NCBI GenBank assembly: GCA_024644235.1
Contig: JAHELJ010000023.1
Location: 1-64,000 of the forward strand
DNA from: Lewinellaceae bacterium
GTDB lineage: Bacteria > Bacteroidota > Bacteroidia > Chitinophagales > Saprospiraceae
Direction of reading: 5' to 3'
DNA length: 64,000 bases
Part shown: in pieces, positions 54,237-63,359 of the stretch
Numbering within the stretch: position 1 is the stretch's first letter
Layout of the letters: each line of letters starts with the position of its first letter
Translations under genes and position numbers: made by a program
The notes under the pieces: model-generated
The model's database searches: none
Told to the model about the DNA's origin: nothing
Seen by the model: only the letters and a program-made list of their open reading frames with translations

Positions 54237-54244
54237 CAAATGTA
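54237..54244 (-). promoter_or_regulatory. -7 element TACATTTG for the DUF1573 gene
   Basis: A perfect TAnnTTTG match on the minus strand with TTTTC about 19-20 bp upstream as a -33-like partner. The leader is about 14 nt. Confidence 0.55.
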
Positions 54245-54489
54245 TCACTTATGACACGATTTTGAAAAGAAGTCACCAGCCAATCCCGTTAAATTTTGTT
54301 AAAGGGGTTCGCGCAGCTTTATTACTTTTTATAACGAAAACTGTTCCACAATCTTGCCCTGACCTTGATCTTATAGGATAGATTGATCCCTGGTAGGGAA
54401 GAAAGGCTTCCTGTAGGAAAATTTTATCTTTATGCCCAGACCAATTCCACGTCCATAACCCTTTTTTGAAACAAAGCATGATGGCTTAG

Positions 54490-56904
54490 ATGGAGCAACT
54501 TTCGTTTAAACCCTTTCCAGCCGGCGACTTCGATCAGGACACTTCTGATTCAGTATTCCGGCAAGAGGTGTTAAACGACTTTTACTTGTGTTGCGTAAGC
54601 AGAGAAGCTTCGGTAATCGCCCGAAAGGAAGTGCTCACCGGTAAAGCCAAATTTGGAATAACCGGAGATGGCAAAGAGCTTGCTCAGGTAGCCTTGGCTA
54701 AGGCATTCCGGAAGGGTGACTTTCGGGCTGGATACTATCGAGATCAAACACTACTATTTGCTCTGGGTGAAGCCACCGTAGAGGATTATTTCTCCCAGCT
54801 CTACGCCGATGTGGATCATGACCCTTTCTCTGCAGGCAGGCAGATGATGTCGCATTTCGCATCGCCTTTGATCAAGGAACAGGGTGAATGGTCAAACCAT
54901 TTGGGACAGTACAACAGCTCAGCTGATGTTTCATGCACAGCTGGACAAATGGGCAGAGCTGTCGGCCTGGCTTTGGCCTCAAAAAAATACCGGGAGTGCT
55001 CGGACCTGGCATCTGATGGGTTTTCAGAAAGAGGGGGAGAAGTGGTGTTCTGCACCATAGGCGATGGTAGTACATCTGAAGGGGTGTTCTGGGAGTCAGT
55101 CAATGCTTCTGCGGTGATGAAGATACCGATTGCCTTCTGCGTATGGGACGACGGATATGCCATCTCGGTACCCACCCACTATCAGACCGTCAAACGAAGT
55201 ATATCCAAGGCTATGGAAGGCTTCCTGATAGATGAGAGTGGGGAAGGTATACGAATCTATACGGCCAAAGCTTGGGACTACCCCAGCCTTTGTGACATGT
55301 TTGCCCAGGCTATTCCCAAGATCAGGCGCTCTCATATACCAGCTCTTTTCCATGTCCATGAAGTGACTCAACCCTTGGGACACTCGACATCTGGTTCACA
55401 CGAACGCTACAAAAGCGAAGAAAGATTGGCATGGGAAGAGGAGTATGATTGCATCGAACAATTCAAGAAATGGATCATCTCATCCGGATTGGCTGAGGAT
55501 GGCCAATTGGAGGAGATCAGGAATCATGCAATTAGCTATGCTCGTGAATGTAAGCGCAAATCCTGGAACAGGTATTATGAACCTATCAGCAAGCTCAGGG
55601 AGGATTTGAAATCTGAGCTGCAGCTGTACATTCCCAAGTATCCGGCCCTCAAACATTATTTGAATCAACTCAATAAACTGGTTAATCCGGTAAAGAGCGA
55701 AATGCTGGCTATTGCCCGACAGGCTTTTTACGAATTGCTACCGGAAGAAGGGGAGGAAATCGGTTTTTTCCGTAAATGGGTGTCAGATCACAAAAGGGAG
55801 CTGGATGAAAAATATGGATCTCATCTATACACAGAAGGGAAGGGATCGGCACTTTATGTGCCTGTAGTAAAGCCGGAGTATGGGGATAAAGAAGAGCGCA
55901 TCAATGGCTATCAGATCCTCAATCGTTTTTTTGATAAAGCATTTGCGAAACATCCAAATCTCTTTGCTTTCGGGGAAGATGTGGGCAAACTCGGTGATGT
56001 GAACCAGGGCATGAAAGGCTTGCAAGCGAAGTACGGAGAGGAACGGGTGTTCGACACGGGAATCCGTGAATGGACAATTGTGGGCCAGGCGATAGGCATG
56101 GCCATGCGGGGACTCAGACCCATCGGGGAAATTCAATATTTGGATTATCTGATCTATGGAATGGAGCCTCTGGTGGATGACCTGGCTACCCTCAGCTACC
56201 GGTCTGCCGGTATTCAAAAGGCTCCTGCCATCATACGTACCCGGGGCCATCGTCTCGAAGGGATTTGGCATGCAGGTTCACCAATGGGAATGCTGATAAA
56301 CTCGCTTCGGGGTATCTATATCCTGGTGCCACGTAATATGGTTCAAGCTGCAGGTATGTATAATACCATGCTTCAATCATTGGATCCGGCTATCATCGTT
56401 GAGTGCCTGAATGGTTACCGGCTTAAGGAGGCACTGCCCGAAAATATCGGTGAATATACCGTCCCTCTGGGAGTGCCCGAGGTACTACACCAGGGAAGCG
56501 ATGTCACCTTGGTCACTTACGGTTCCTGTGTAAGAATTGCCCAAGAGGCCATAAAACGTTTAGAACGATTCGATATCGAAGTTGAACTTATCGATGTACA
56601 AACCCTCATCCCCTTTGATACCGAGCGGGTTATCCTTGAATCCTTGAAGAAGACCAATCGAATCATCTTCCTTGATGAAGATGTACCAGGTGGAGCAACT
56701 GCATTTATGATGCAGGAGGTGATCGAGGACCAAGGTGGCTTCAAGTACCTTGAAATCGCGCCAAAAACTGTGACAGCATCGGCTCATCGTCCACCGTATG
56801 GTACGGAAGGTGATTATTTCTCTAAGCCCAGCTCAGAAGATGTATTTGAAGCAGTCTATATCTTGATGCATGAGTTGGATCCGGAAATGTACCCGTTGCC
56901 ATAA
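54490..56904 (+). CDS. Fused alpha-beta 2-oxoacid dehydrogenase E1 component
   Basis: 804 residues joining both E1 subunits in one chain. The alpha part (1-340) carries the thiamine-diphosphate motif GDGSTSEG at 191-198 and YRDQTLLFALG. The beta part (about 460-804) has FGEDVGKLGDVNQGMKGL, FDTGIREWTIVGQAIGMAM and a transketolase C-terminal domain (VTLVTYGSCVRIAQEA). Bacteroidota use this fused form for branched-chain 2-oxoacid dehydrogenase, and less often for pyruvate. E2 and E3 genes are not nearby. The TTCCT-GT-AGGAA inverted repeat at 54408 is in the 5' gap. Confidence 0.9.
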   Translation: MEQLSFKPFPAGDFDQDTSDSVFRQEVLNDFYLCCVSREASVIARKEVLTGKAKFGITGDGKELAQVALAKAFRKGDFRAGYYRDQTLLFALGEATVEDYFSQLYADVDHDPFSAGRQMMSHFASPLIKEQGEWSNHLGQYNSSADVSCTAGQMGRAVGLALASKKYRECSDLASDGFSERGGEVVFCTIGDGSTSEGVFWESVNASAVMKIPIAFCVWDDGYAISVPTHYQTVKRSISKAMEGFLIDESGEGIRIYTAKAWDYPSLCDMFAQAIPKIRRSHIPALFHVHEVTQPLGHSTSGSHERYKSEERLAWEEEYDCIEQFKKWIISSGLAEDGQLEEIRNHAISYARECKRKSWNRYYEPISKLREDLKSELQLYIPKYPALKHYLNQLNKLVNPVKSEMLAIARQAFYELLPEEGEEIGFFRKWVSDHKRELDEKYGSHLYTEGKGSALYVPVVKPEYGDKEERINGYQILNRFFDKAFAKHPNLFAFGEDVGKLGDVNQGMKGLQAKYGEERVFDTGIREWTIVGQAIGMAMRGLRPIGEIQYLDYLIYGMEPLVDDLATLSYRSAGIQKAPAIIRTRGHRLEGIWHAGSPMGMLINSLRGIYILVPRNMVQAAGMYNTMLQSLDPAIIVECLNGYRLKEALPENIGEYTVPLGVPEVLHQGSDVTLVTYGSCVRIAQEAIKRLERFDIEVELIDVQTLIPFDTERVILESLKKTNRIIFLDEDVPGGATAFMMQEVIEDQGGFKYLEIAPKTVTASAHRPPYGTEGDYFSKPSSEDVFEAVYILMHELDPEMYPLP

Positions 56905-56970
56905 AAACTGGACTGATAATTGATGATGTTAAGAAAAAATCTAATATCTCTTTAATCATCCAGGACATCC

Positions 56971-57708
56971 GTGACAAAAGGCCTAGTCATCATACCGACC
57001 TTCAATGAGAAGGAGAACATCGCGAAAATCGTAGCAGCTGTATTCACACAGCCAACTCCGTTTCATGTATTGGTGGTAGATGACAACTCGCCGGATGGAA
57101 CCGCCGAAATTGTGAAAAAGCAGCAACAAAACTATTCTGGACGACTGCATTTGCTGGAGCGTCAGGGAAAGCAGGGACTGGGCACGGCCTATCTGGCAGG
57201 TTTCAAATGGGGACTGGAAAAAGGGTATGAATACCTATACGAGATGGACGCCGACTTTTCGCATAACCCGGCCGATCTCAATCGAATGCAGACCGAATTG
57301 GAGTCCGATCAATGCGACTTAGTGGTAGGTTCGCGGTATGTCCAAGGTGGTAAAGTTATGAATTGGCCATGGGACCGCATTATTCTATCGTATGGAGCAT
57401 CACTGTACGTTAGACTGATCACTTGGATGCCGGTCAAAGATCCTACGGCTGGATTCATTGGATATCACCGCAAAGTTTTGGAAAGTATTCCACTTGACAG
57501 CATTCGCTTTGTGGGGTATGCCTTCCAGATTGAAATGAAGTACTCAGCTTATCAGCGAAAATTTCGCATCAAAGAGATTCCTATCACTTTTGTCGACAGG
57601 GTAGAAGGCACATCCAAGCTTTCCACAGGGATAGTTCACGAGGCAGTTTTTGGTGTGTTATCCATGAGGTGGAAACACTTGATTGGTGCAAGCCCTCTTC
57701 CATCATAG
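56971..57708 (+). CDS. Polyprenol monophosphomannose synthase-like glycosyltransferase
   Basis: 245-residue GT2 enzyme of the DPM1 type, which loads mannose or another sugar onto polyprenyl phosphate for use outside the membrane. Motifs: VIIPTFNEKENI (7-18), VVDDNSPDGT (31-40), MDADFSHNP (DxD-type, about 91-99) and VGSRYVQGG. It has no C-terminal membrane segments. A GTG start at 56971 is the best start. It follows the E1 gene by 66 bp. Confidence 0.9.
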   Translation: MTKGLVIIPTFNEKENIAKIVAAVFTQPTPFHVLVVDDNSPDGTAEIVKKQQQNYSGRLHLLERQGKQGLGTAYLAGFKWGLEKGYEYLYEMDADFSHNPADLNRMQTELESDQCDLVVGSRYVQGGKVMNWPWDRIILSYGASLYVRLITWMPVKDPTAGFIGYHRKVLESIPLDSIRFVGYAFQIEMKYSAYQRKFRIKEIPITFVDRVEGTSKLSTGIVHEAVFGVLSMRWKHLIGASPLPS

Positions 57709-57891
57709 AATCTCTCCCACAGATCCACACTAGTTGTGGTAATAGACTTTAGTTCTACTCCTGATATTATATTAATCACTAAATCAAGTAATAAGAGTTT
57801 AGGGTATTGTATAATATATCAGAGAACGATGCTTTTACCGGTCATTTCTCTGGGCTTTTTCAGTTCAGATTTCAAGAAAAAAATAAATATC

Positions 57892-57921
57892 GTGGGTAAT
57901 TGTGGTAAAAAGTGGTAAAAT
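57892..57921 (+). promoter_or_regulatory. MraZ box: three 10-bp direct repeats GTGG
   Basis: GTGGGTAATT, GTGGTAAAAA and GTGGTAAAAT stand head to tail with exact 10-bp spacing (57892, 57902, 57912). This is the known architecture of MraZ operators, repeats of about GTGG(G/T) separated by 5 bp. They end 3 bp before the -7 element, so bound MraZ would cover the -33 region of its own promoter and repress the dcw cluster. Confidence 0.8.
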
Positions 57922-57924
57922 TTT

Positions 57925-57932
57925 TATTTTTG
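57925..57932 (+). promoter_or_regulatory. -7 element TATTTTTG of the mraZ/dcw promoter
   Basis: A perfect TAnnTTTG match. A TTG at 57900-57902 lies 22 bp upstream as the -33 candidate and falls inside the MraZ repeats. Leader about 32 nt to ATG 57969. Confidence 0.6.
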
Positions 57933-57968
57933 ATAAGTCATTAAGACTTGCTAGCAAAAACCAAAGCG

Positions 57969-58427
57969 ATGCCCCAGTTGCATGGAGAATACATTTGCAA
58001 AATGGATTCGAAGGGCCGGATACGGCTTCCTTCTCTCTTGTTGCGACAGCTCGGAGGTTCAGGTCCATTTCGATTTTTCATAAACCGGGGCTTCGAAAAA
58101 TGTCTAATGATCTATCCCGAAAAAGTTTGGGAAAGTAATCTTGAAAGGATTAGTAAGCTCAATGTTTATCGAACGCAGGACAGGAACTTCATACGATATT
58201 TTTATCGTGGAGTCACAGATGTTACTACAGACAGCGCTGATCGGATTCTGATTAACAAGGGGTTGCTAGAGTACGCCGGAGCAGAAAAGGAAATTGTCCT
58301 TTTCGCCTATCTAGACAGAATAGAACTCTGGGACAAAGGTACTTACGACAACTGGTTGAATCAGGAACCCTCGGACTTTGCAGATTTGGCTGAGCAGGTA
58401 TTGGGAAAGCTTCATGAAGCCGAATGA
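57969..58427 (+). CDS. mraZ: Transcriptional regulator MraZ
   Basis: 152 residues from ATG 57969; a TTG at 57948 is in frame but less likely. MraZ is a ring-forming AbrB-like DNA binder that controls the division/cell-wall cluster. Two tandem SpoVT-AbrB repeats: DSKGRIRLP at about 13-21 and the more diverged DSADRILINKGLLEYAG at about 88. Its operator lies right upstream. The 3' end overlaps rsmH by 14 bp. Confidence 0.95.
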   Translation: MPQLHGEYICKMDSKGRIRLPSLLLRQLGGSGPFRFFINRGFEKCLMIYPEKVWESNLERISKLNVYRTQDRNFIRYFYRGVTDVTTDSADRILINKGLLEYAGAEKEIVLFAYLDRIELWDKGTYDNWLNQEPSDFADLAEQVLGKLHEAE

Positions 58428-59316
58428 TGCCTTCCACAAGCCGGTTTTGCTGGATCAGGCAGTTGAAGGCCTGATCTCGGATCGAGATGGACTTTACGTA
58501 GATGCCACCTTTGGCGGAGGCGGACATGCCAAAGCTATCTTAGATAATCTGTCGCCGAAAGGTCGTTTGTTTGCTTTCGATCAGGACAAGGATGCTTTGG
58601 CAAACAAGCTCCATGATGATCGATGCACTTTGATTCATAGTAACTTTCGGTTTATTCGAAACTTTCTGCGCTATCACGGAGTAGAGAAAGTTCATGGAAT
58701 TCTTGCCGACCTTGGGGTCTCTTCGTTCCAGCTCGATGAGTTAAGCAAAGGTTTTTCATTTGATTCTGAGGACCTGGATATGCGAATGAATCCTGCTTCA
58801 CCTATTTCTGCAGCTGATTTGATCAATCAGCTTTCTGAAATAGAACTTTTGAAAATACTCAGTGAGTATGGGGAAGTGCGAAATGCGAAAACATTGGCAA
58901 GGGCGATTGTACAAGCCAGACTATCAGCTCCGATTAAAAACACCCAGAATCTGATTCAAGCTATCGAGCCCGTCATAATGGGACATCGAACACGCTACTT
59001 AGCCCAGGTTTTTCAGGCTATTCGAATTAAGGTCAATGATGAGATCGGAGCACTCAAAGAGTTGCTCACTACAAGCATCGATATTCTGGCTCCCAGGGGC
59101 CGTTTGGTGATCATCACCTACCATTCAGTCGAAGACAGGGTGGTGAAACACTTCATGAAATCAGGAACTTTTGGCCCCGATATCTCCCTATTTAATCCTT
59201 CTCATGATTGGATACTGAAGACAATCAATAAAAAGCCAATCCGGCCAGATGCAGATGAAATCCGTCGCAATCGCAGGTCGAGAAGTGCTAAACTGAGAAT
59301 TGCTGAGCGCATATAG
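58414..59316 (+). CDS. rsmH: 16S rRNA (cytosine1402-N4)-methyltransferase
   Basis: Methylates C1402 in the ribosomal decoding centre. 300 residues from ATG 58414; the frame begins earlier inside mraZ, but homologues start with HKPVLLDQAVEGL a few residues in. SAM site VDATFGGGGHAKAIL (about 30-44), FDQDKDAL, LADLGVSSFQLDE and the C-terminal RRNRRSRSAKLR block identify it. Confidence 0.96.
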   Translation: MKPNDAFHKPVLLDQAVEGLISDRDGLYVDATFGGGGHAKAILDNLSPKGRLFAFDQDKDALANKLHDDRCTLIHSNFRFIRNFLRYHGVEKVHGILADLGVSSFQLDELSKGFSFDSEDLDMRMNPASPISAADLINQLSEIELLKILSEYGEVRNAKTLARAIVQARLSAPIKNTQNLIQAIEPVIMGHRTRYLAQVFQAIRIKVNDEIGALKELLTTSIDILAPRGRLVIITYHSVEDRVVKHFMKSGTFGPDISLFNPSHDWILKTINKKPIRPDADEIRRNRRSRSAKLRIAERI

Positions 59317-59318
59317 CT

Positions 59319-59654
59319 ATGAAAAGAGACCACTTGAACATCAACGGATCTGACAAGCGCCGGGAACTGCGCATGTTTGGATCCAAATGGATTGCCAAAA
59401 ATCTAGTCTATCTCTACTTCCTAATTTTCCTGGCTATGCTCTACATCGCCAACGCACACTATACCGAGAAGAAAGTGCGTAAGATAGATAACCTATCCAA
59501 AGAACTTCGTGAATTAAACTGGCAATACATGTCGCTAAAATCCGAAGTAATTCATCAAGGTACCTACACGAGAATGAGCAGAGATGTTGCTCTTTATCAA
59601 TTGACAAACAGCGGAAAGCCTCCTCGCTTTATCTCCGGAAGCAAGAAGAAGTAA
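59319..59654 (+). CDS. ftsL: FtsL-like divisome protein
   Basis: 111 residues. A basic cytosolic N-terminus, one TM helix (29-47, NLVYLYFLIFLAMLYIANA), then a periplasmic coiled coil (KVRKIDNLSKELRELNWQYMSLKSEVIHQ) ending in a basic tail. This topology and its place between rsmH and ftsI identify it as FtsL, which links FtsB/FtsQ to FtsW-FtsI. The sequence itself diverges from E. coli FtsL, as usual in this phylum. It starts 2 bp after rsmH. Confidence 0.85.
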   Translation: MKRDHLNINGSDKRRELRMFGSKWIAKNLVYLYFLIFLAMLYIANAHYTEKKVRKIDNLSKELRELNWQYMSLKSEVIHQGTYTRMSRDVALYQLTNSGKPPRFISGSKKK

Positions 59655-59664
59655 TCGGAATCTT

Positions 59665-61770
59665 ATGAATCGTAAGAGAGAACTACTGATCCGCGCCTAT
59701 CTCGTTCTGGGAGGCCTAATTCTCGCGGCGATTATTCTGATAGCCAGTACCGTCAAGATCAGTGTGATCGAAGCCGGGCAGTGGCGGGAAAGAGGTGATA
59801 GCACCAAATTAAGGTTTGTCGATATTGCTCCCGACAGAGGAAACATTTATTCCGCTGATGGTCATCTGTTGGCCACATCGGTTCCCTACTTCGACATCCA
59901 CATGGACCTAAATTCTGAGCCCATGTCTGATGCCATTTTTTACACACATTTGGATTCCCTGTCATGGTATCTTTCCCGACATGTTTTCACTGATCAATCT
60001 TCCGATGTCATCAAGCGTCGGTTGATTCGTCAGCGCAATGCCGGAAACCGGTACTTCCCGATTAAGAAGCGGGCCACCTATGAAGAGCTGGAACTTATCC
60101 GGTCATTTCCCCTGATTCGCCTCGGTAAGTACAAAGGCGGATTGGTGGTGGAACAAGAATCTAAAAGGTTAAAACCCTTTCAAAACTTGGGGCACAGGAC
60201 CATTGGAATGCACCGGGATGAGGCACCTTCGGTCGGTCTGGAAGCTTATTTCGATGAACAACTCCGCGGTGTTGCTGGCAAAAGGCTGATGCAAAAAATA
60301 GGGAATCAGGTGTGGGTGCCAGTGGATGATTTATCCGAGATCAAACCCGAGCGAGGCAGTGATATTATCACAACGCTAGATATGCGAATGCAGGATATCT
60401 GCCATCACGCTTTGCAGGAAGGCTTGGAAAAGCATGATGCGGATTTTGGCTTGGCCATCATCATGGAAGTAGAATCTGGCGCCATCAAAGCCATCGCCAA
60501 TTTGGATAAGCTGCCGAAAGGAGGCTGGTGGGAAGGATATAACCACGCCGTGGGTGACGCTACGGAACCAGGATCGACCTTCAAATTGGCCTCGATGCTC
60601 GCTCTGCTAGAAGACTTTGGATTGAATGTCTACGACACCATCGATATCAATTTTGGGTATGCTCGATTTGGCAGGAATGAAATGCGCGATGCTGAACCCC
60701 ACAAAAGTTCGAGAGTTACCATCAAGCATGCATTCGAACTCTCGTCGAATGTCGGGATTGCCAAAATTGTGAATCAATATTATAATAAAGACAAGAATGC
60801 CGAACTCTACATCGAGAAGTTACGGCAATTCGGGCTGGACAAACCGACGGGAGTGGAGATACCGGGAGAAGCCAATCCCATAATCAATGAAGCATATGGG
60901 AAGGGCTGGAGTAATGTCACTTCACTGCCTTGGATGTCGCATGGTTACGAACTGAAACTGACGGCTCTGCAAACGCTTGCTTTCTACAATGGAGTAGCGA
61001 ACAATGGGGTTAAAATGAAACCCTACCTGGTTGATCAGATTGCAACGCAAGGATCAGCAAAGAAGATCAAACCGAAAGTACTGGTGAAACAGATGGCCTC
61101 GAAAGAGAACATTCGAATCGCTCAAGAACTCCTGAAGGGAGTGGTGCTATATGGAACGGGCAAAGCACTCCGCACCAGTAAATACGACTATGCCGGTAAG
61201 TCAGGAACCACCAAACTGAACTATTGGAAAGGCACAAATGATGAATACCAGGCGAGTTTCGTAGGTTATTGGCCTTTACAGGATCCCATTTACTCCTGCA
61301 TCGTGCTGGTCAACAAACCCAAAAGGAAGGGCTACTATGGTGGCACCGTAGCAGGAAGGATCTTTCGAAGCATTGCTGATCAATGCATGACCACCGACTT
61401 AAGACTGATCAAAGCATCGAGTGCAGAGATTGAGAAAGAAGATGTGCAAAAACTAGCTCCGACGTATCAAGCTGGGTATGCTCCTGATCTCAAGAAAGTC
61501 GCAAACTGGATTCCATTGGAATACAATGATCAGGCGGAAAGCGAATGGTCAATTTTTATTCCGGAAAAAGACAGCATCAAACTGCAAAATCGCATACTCA
61601 AACCCGGACAGGTGCCTAATGTGTTGGGAATGGGATTGAGGGATGCCCTCTTTATTCTGGAGAACCGGGGCATGGAGGTAAAGGTAAATGGTTATGGCAG
61701 GGTGATGAAGCAATCCATCGAACCAGGAGCAAAATTGAACGGACAGAAGATAATGTTATTCCTTGGATGA
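59665..61770 (+). CDS. ftsI: Peptidoglycan transpeptidase FtsI (PBP3) with C-terminal PASTA domain
   Basis: Septal D,D-transpeptidase crosslinking stem peptides at the division site. 701 residues: TM anchor 10-30, N-terminal pedestal (40-230), transpeptidase with Ser304-x-x-Lys307 (GSTFK), SSN at 360-362, and KSGTT starting at Lys512. Residues 635-701 (PNVLGMGLRDALFILENRGMEVKVNG) form a PASTA domain, a wall-binding module found on FtsI in many Bacteroidota but not in E. coli. It starts 10 bp after ftsL. Confidence 0.95.
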   Translation: MNRKRELLIRAYLVLGGLILAAIILIASTVKISVIEAGQWRERGDSTKLRFVDIAPDRGNIYSADGHLLATSVPYFDIHMDLNSEPMSDAIFYTHLDSLSWYLSRHVFTDQSSDVIKRRLIRQRNAGNRYFPIKKRATYEELELIRSFPLIRLGKYKGGLVVEQESKRLKPFQNLGHRTIGMHRDEAPSVGLEAYFDEQLRGVAGKRLMQKIGNQVWVPVDDLSEIKPERGSDIITTLDMRMQDICHHALQEGLEKHDADFGLAIIMEVESGAIKAIANLDKLPKGGWWEGYNHAVGDATEPGSTFKLASMLALLEDFGLNVYDTIDINFGYARFGRNEMRDAEPHKSSRVTIKHAFELSSNVGIAKIVNQYYNKDKNAELYIEKLRQFGLDKPTGVEIPGEANPIINEAYGKGWSNVTSLPWMSHGYELKLTALQTLAFYNGVANNGVKMKPYLVDQIATQGSAKKIKPKVLVKQMASKENIRIAQELLKGVVLYGTGKALRTSKYDYAGKSGTTKLNYWKGTNDEYQASFVGYWPLQDPIYSCIVLVNKPKRKGYYGGTVAGRIFRSIADQCMTTDLRLIKASSAEIEKEDVQKLAPTYQAGYAPDLKKVANWIPLEYNDQAESEWSIFIPEKDSIKLQNRILKPGQVPNVLGMGLRDALFILENRGMEVKVNGYGRVMKQSIEPGAKLNGQKIMLFLG

Positions 61771-61780
61771 GTAGAATGCA

Positions 61781-63244
61781 TTGAAACACCTCGATCAAAT
61801 ATTGGCGGATGTGACCTTTGAATGGTTGAGTAAGCCGGGGTCTGTCGCCATCAACAGTATCGAGATCGACTCTCGTCAGGTCAGGGAGGGAAGTCTTTTT
61901 ATAGCAGTGAAAGGGCATCGCGTCGATGGACACGATTTTATTGATAGCGCTATTAAGAATGGTGCCGCTGCGATCTTGGTCGAAACAGTCCCGGAGAACT
62001 TGCCCAAAGCCGATGTTCTGATTATCCGGGTGGAAAACAGTCGAAAGATCACAGGTGCGATAGCTGCCGCCTTCTACGACCATCCAAGTTCCCGATTGAC
62101 ATTGATAGGAGTGACAGGCACTAATGGTAAAACTAGTGTAGCCACGATGTTACATCAGCTGTTGGGCCTGGAAAGCCACACGGCTGGATTGATATCAACG
62201 ATCGAAAACAAGATCGGAGACCAGGTGTTACCTTCGAGCCTGACAACCCCTGATCCGATTTCCCTCCAGCGGCTGCTTGCCGAAATGGTGCAAAATGATT
62301 GTAGCAGTGCTGTCATGGAAGTCAGCTCGCATGCGCTTGATCAACATCGCACTTCCGGCTGCGATTTTAAACTGGCCATTTTCACAAACATCACTCACGA
62401 CCATTTGGATTATCACGGCACTTTCGATGCCTACCTGGGGGCTAAGAAGAGCTTTTTTGATGGACTGGGACCAGAATCCTCGGCATTAATAAATCTTGAC
62501 GATAGGAATGGCAAGGTCCTTATCCAAAACACCCGTGCCACGGTGCACACCTACGCGTTGAAAAAACCAGCGGACTTTAAGGCCCGAATACTCGATAGCA
62601 GTGTGTCTGGTTTGCAGTTGGATTTGGAAGGTTGGGAAGTGCATTGTCGTCTGATCGGAAGGTTTAATGCTTACAATCTCCTCGCAGTTTACTCGGCAGC
62701 AAGATTGCTGGGGGTTGACAAGACGGTGGCTTTGCAGCATCTCAGTCAGGTGCAGGCACCCAGGGGCCGGTTTCAGACTATCCGCGGCACAGGAAAGGAA
62801 GTCACCGGTGTAGTTGACTATGCACATACTCCCGATGCTTTAAAGAATGTATTACAGACCCTTCAACAAATCAAACCGAAAGATTCGAGGATAATCACGT
62901 TAGTGGGGTGTGGAGGTGACAGAGACCGGCGGAAAAGACCCAAAATGGCACAGATCGCGGAAGCATACAGTGATCTGGTTATTCTTACATCGGATAATCC
63001 CAGGAGCGAAAATCCGGAATCAATTCTGAGAGACATGCTTGAAGGATTGGATCAGCAAAAGCGAAAGAAAGTAATCTCGATCGCGGATCGAAGGGAAGCC
63101 ATGAAGACTTCATATCAGCTCGCCCACAACAAGGATGTGATTTTGGTTGCCGGTAAAGGACATGAACCATACCAGGAGATTAACGGAAACCGGATCCCCT
63201 TCGATGATGCAAGGGAGATAAAACAAATCATGGATGAAACGTAG
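61781..63244 (+). CDS. murE: UDP-MurNAc-tripeptide synthetase (meso-DAP adding)
   Basis: Adds meso-diaminopimelate to UDP-MurNAc-L-Ala-D-Glu. 487 residues. The P-loop GVTGTNGKTSVA is at 110-121, the Mur ligase core contains FTNITHDHLDYHG, and DNPR at 405-408 is the DAP-selecting motif (lysine-adding enzymes have DNPA or similar). TTG at 61781 is the only start in reach, since an in-frame stop lies 9 bp upstream and no ATG follows soon. The following gap to mraY holds a hairpin. Confidence 0.95.
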   Translation: MKHLDQILADVTFEWLSKPGSVAINSIEIDSRQVREGSLFIAVKGHRVDGHDFIDSAIKNGAAAILVETVPENLPKADVLIIRVENSRKITGAIAAAFYDHPSSRLTLIGVTGTNGKTSVATMLHQLLGLESHTAGLISTIENKIGDQVLPSSLTTPDPISLQRLLAEMVQNDCSSAVMEVSSHALDQHRTSGCDFKLAIFTNITHDHLDYHGTFDAYLGAKKSFFDGLGPESSALINLDDRNGKVLIQNTRATVHTYALKKPADFKARILDSSVSGLQLDLEGWEVHCRLIGRFNAYNLLAVYSAARLLGVDKTVALQHLSQVQAPRGRFQTIRGTGKEVTGVVDYAHTPDALKNVLQTLQQIKPKDSRIITLVGCGGDRDRRKRPKMAQIAEAYSDLVILTSDNPRSENPESILRDMLEGLDQQKRKKVISIADRREAMKTSYQLAHNKDVILVAGKGHEPYQEINGNRIPFDDAREIKQIMDET

Positions 63245-63290
63245 AATGGAAAAGACTAAGATCAGTTATCATTCTCAGGTTGGTTTTTGT

Positions 63291-63316
63291 GTTGCAGCGG
63301 GGCCACCCGCTGCAAC
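63291..63316 (+). other. Perfect 10-bp stem-loop in the murE-mraY gap
   Basis: GTTGCAGCGG pairs perfectly with CCGCTGCAAC around a 6-nt loop (GGCCAC). It is followed by a TTCTCTTTCC pyrimidine stretch rather than a clean T run. It lies 46 bp after the murE stop and 43 bp before the mraY ATG. It may be an attenuator, a processing or stability element; not a strong terminator. Confidence 0.5.
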
Positions 63317-63359
63317 TTCTCTTTCCTGCTCAGAAACCCGTTTCAAAATCCATTAATCT

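Noticed and set aside
57709-57890. Possible hairpins (CCACA...TGTGG; AGAGAA...TTCTCT) before the MraZ box
   Set aside because: Short stems with long loops and no T tract; single GTGGTAATAG word near 57733 lacks the tandem repeats of a MraZ box.
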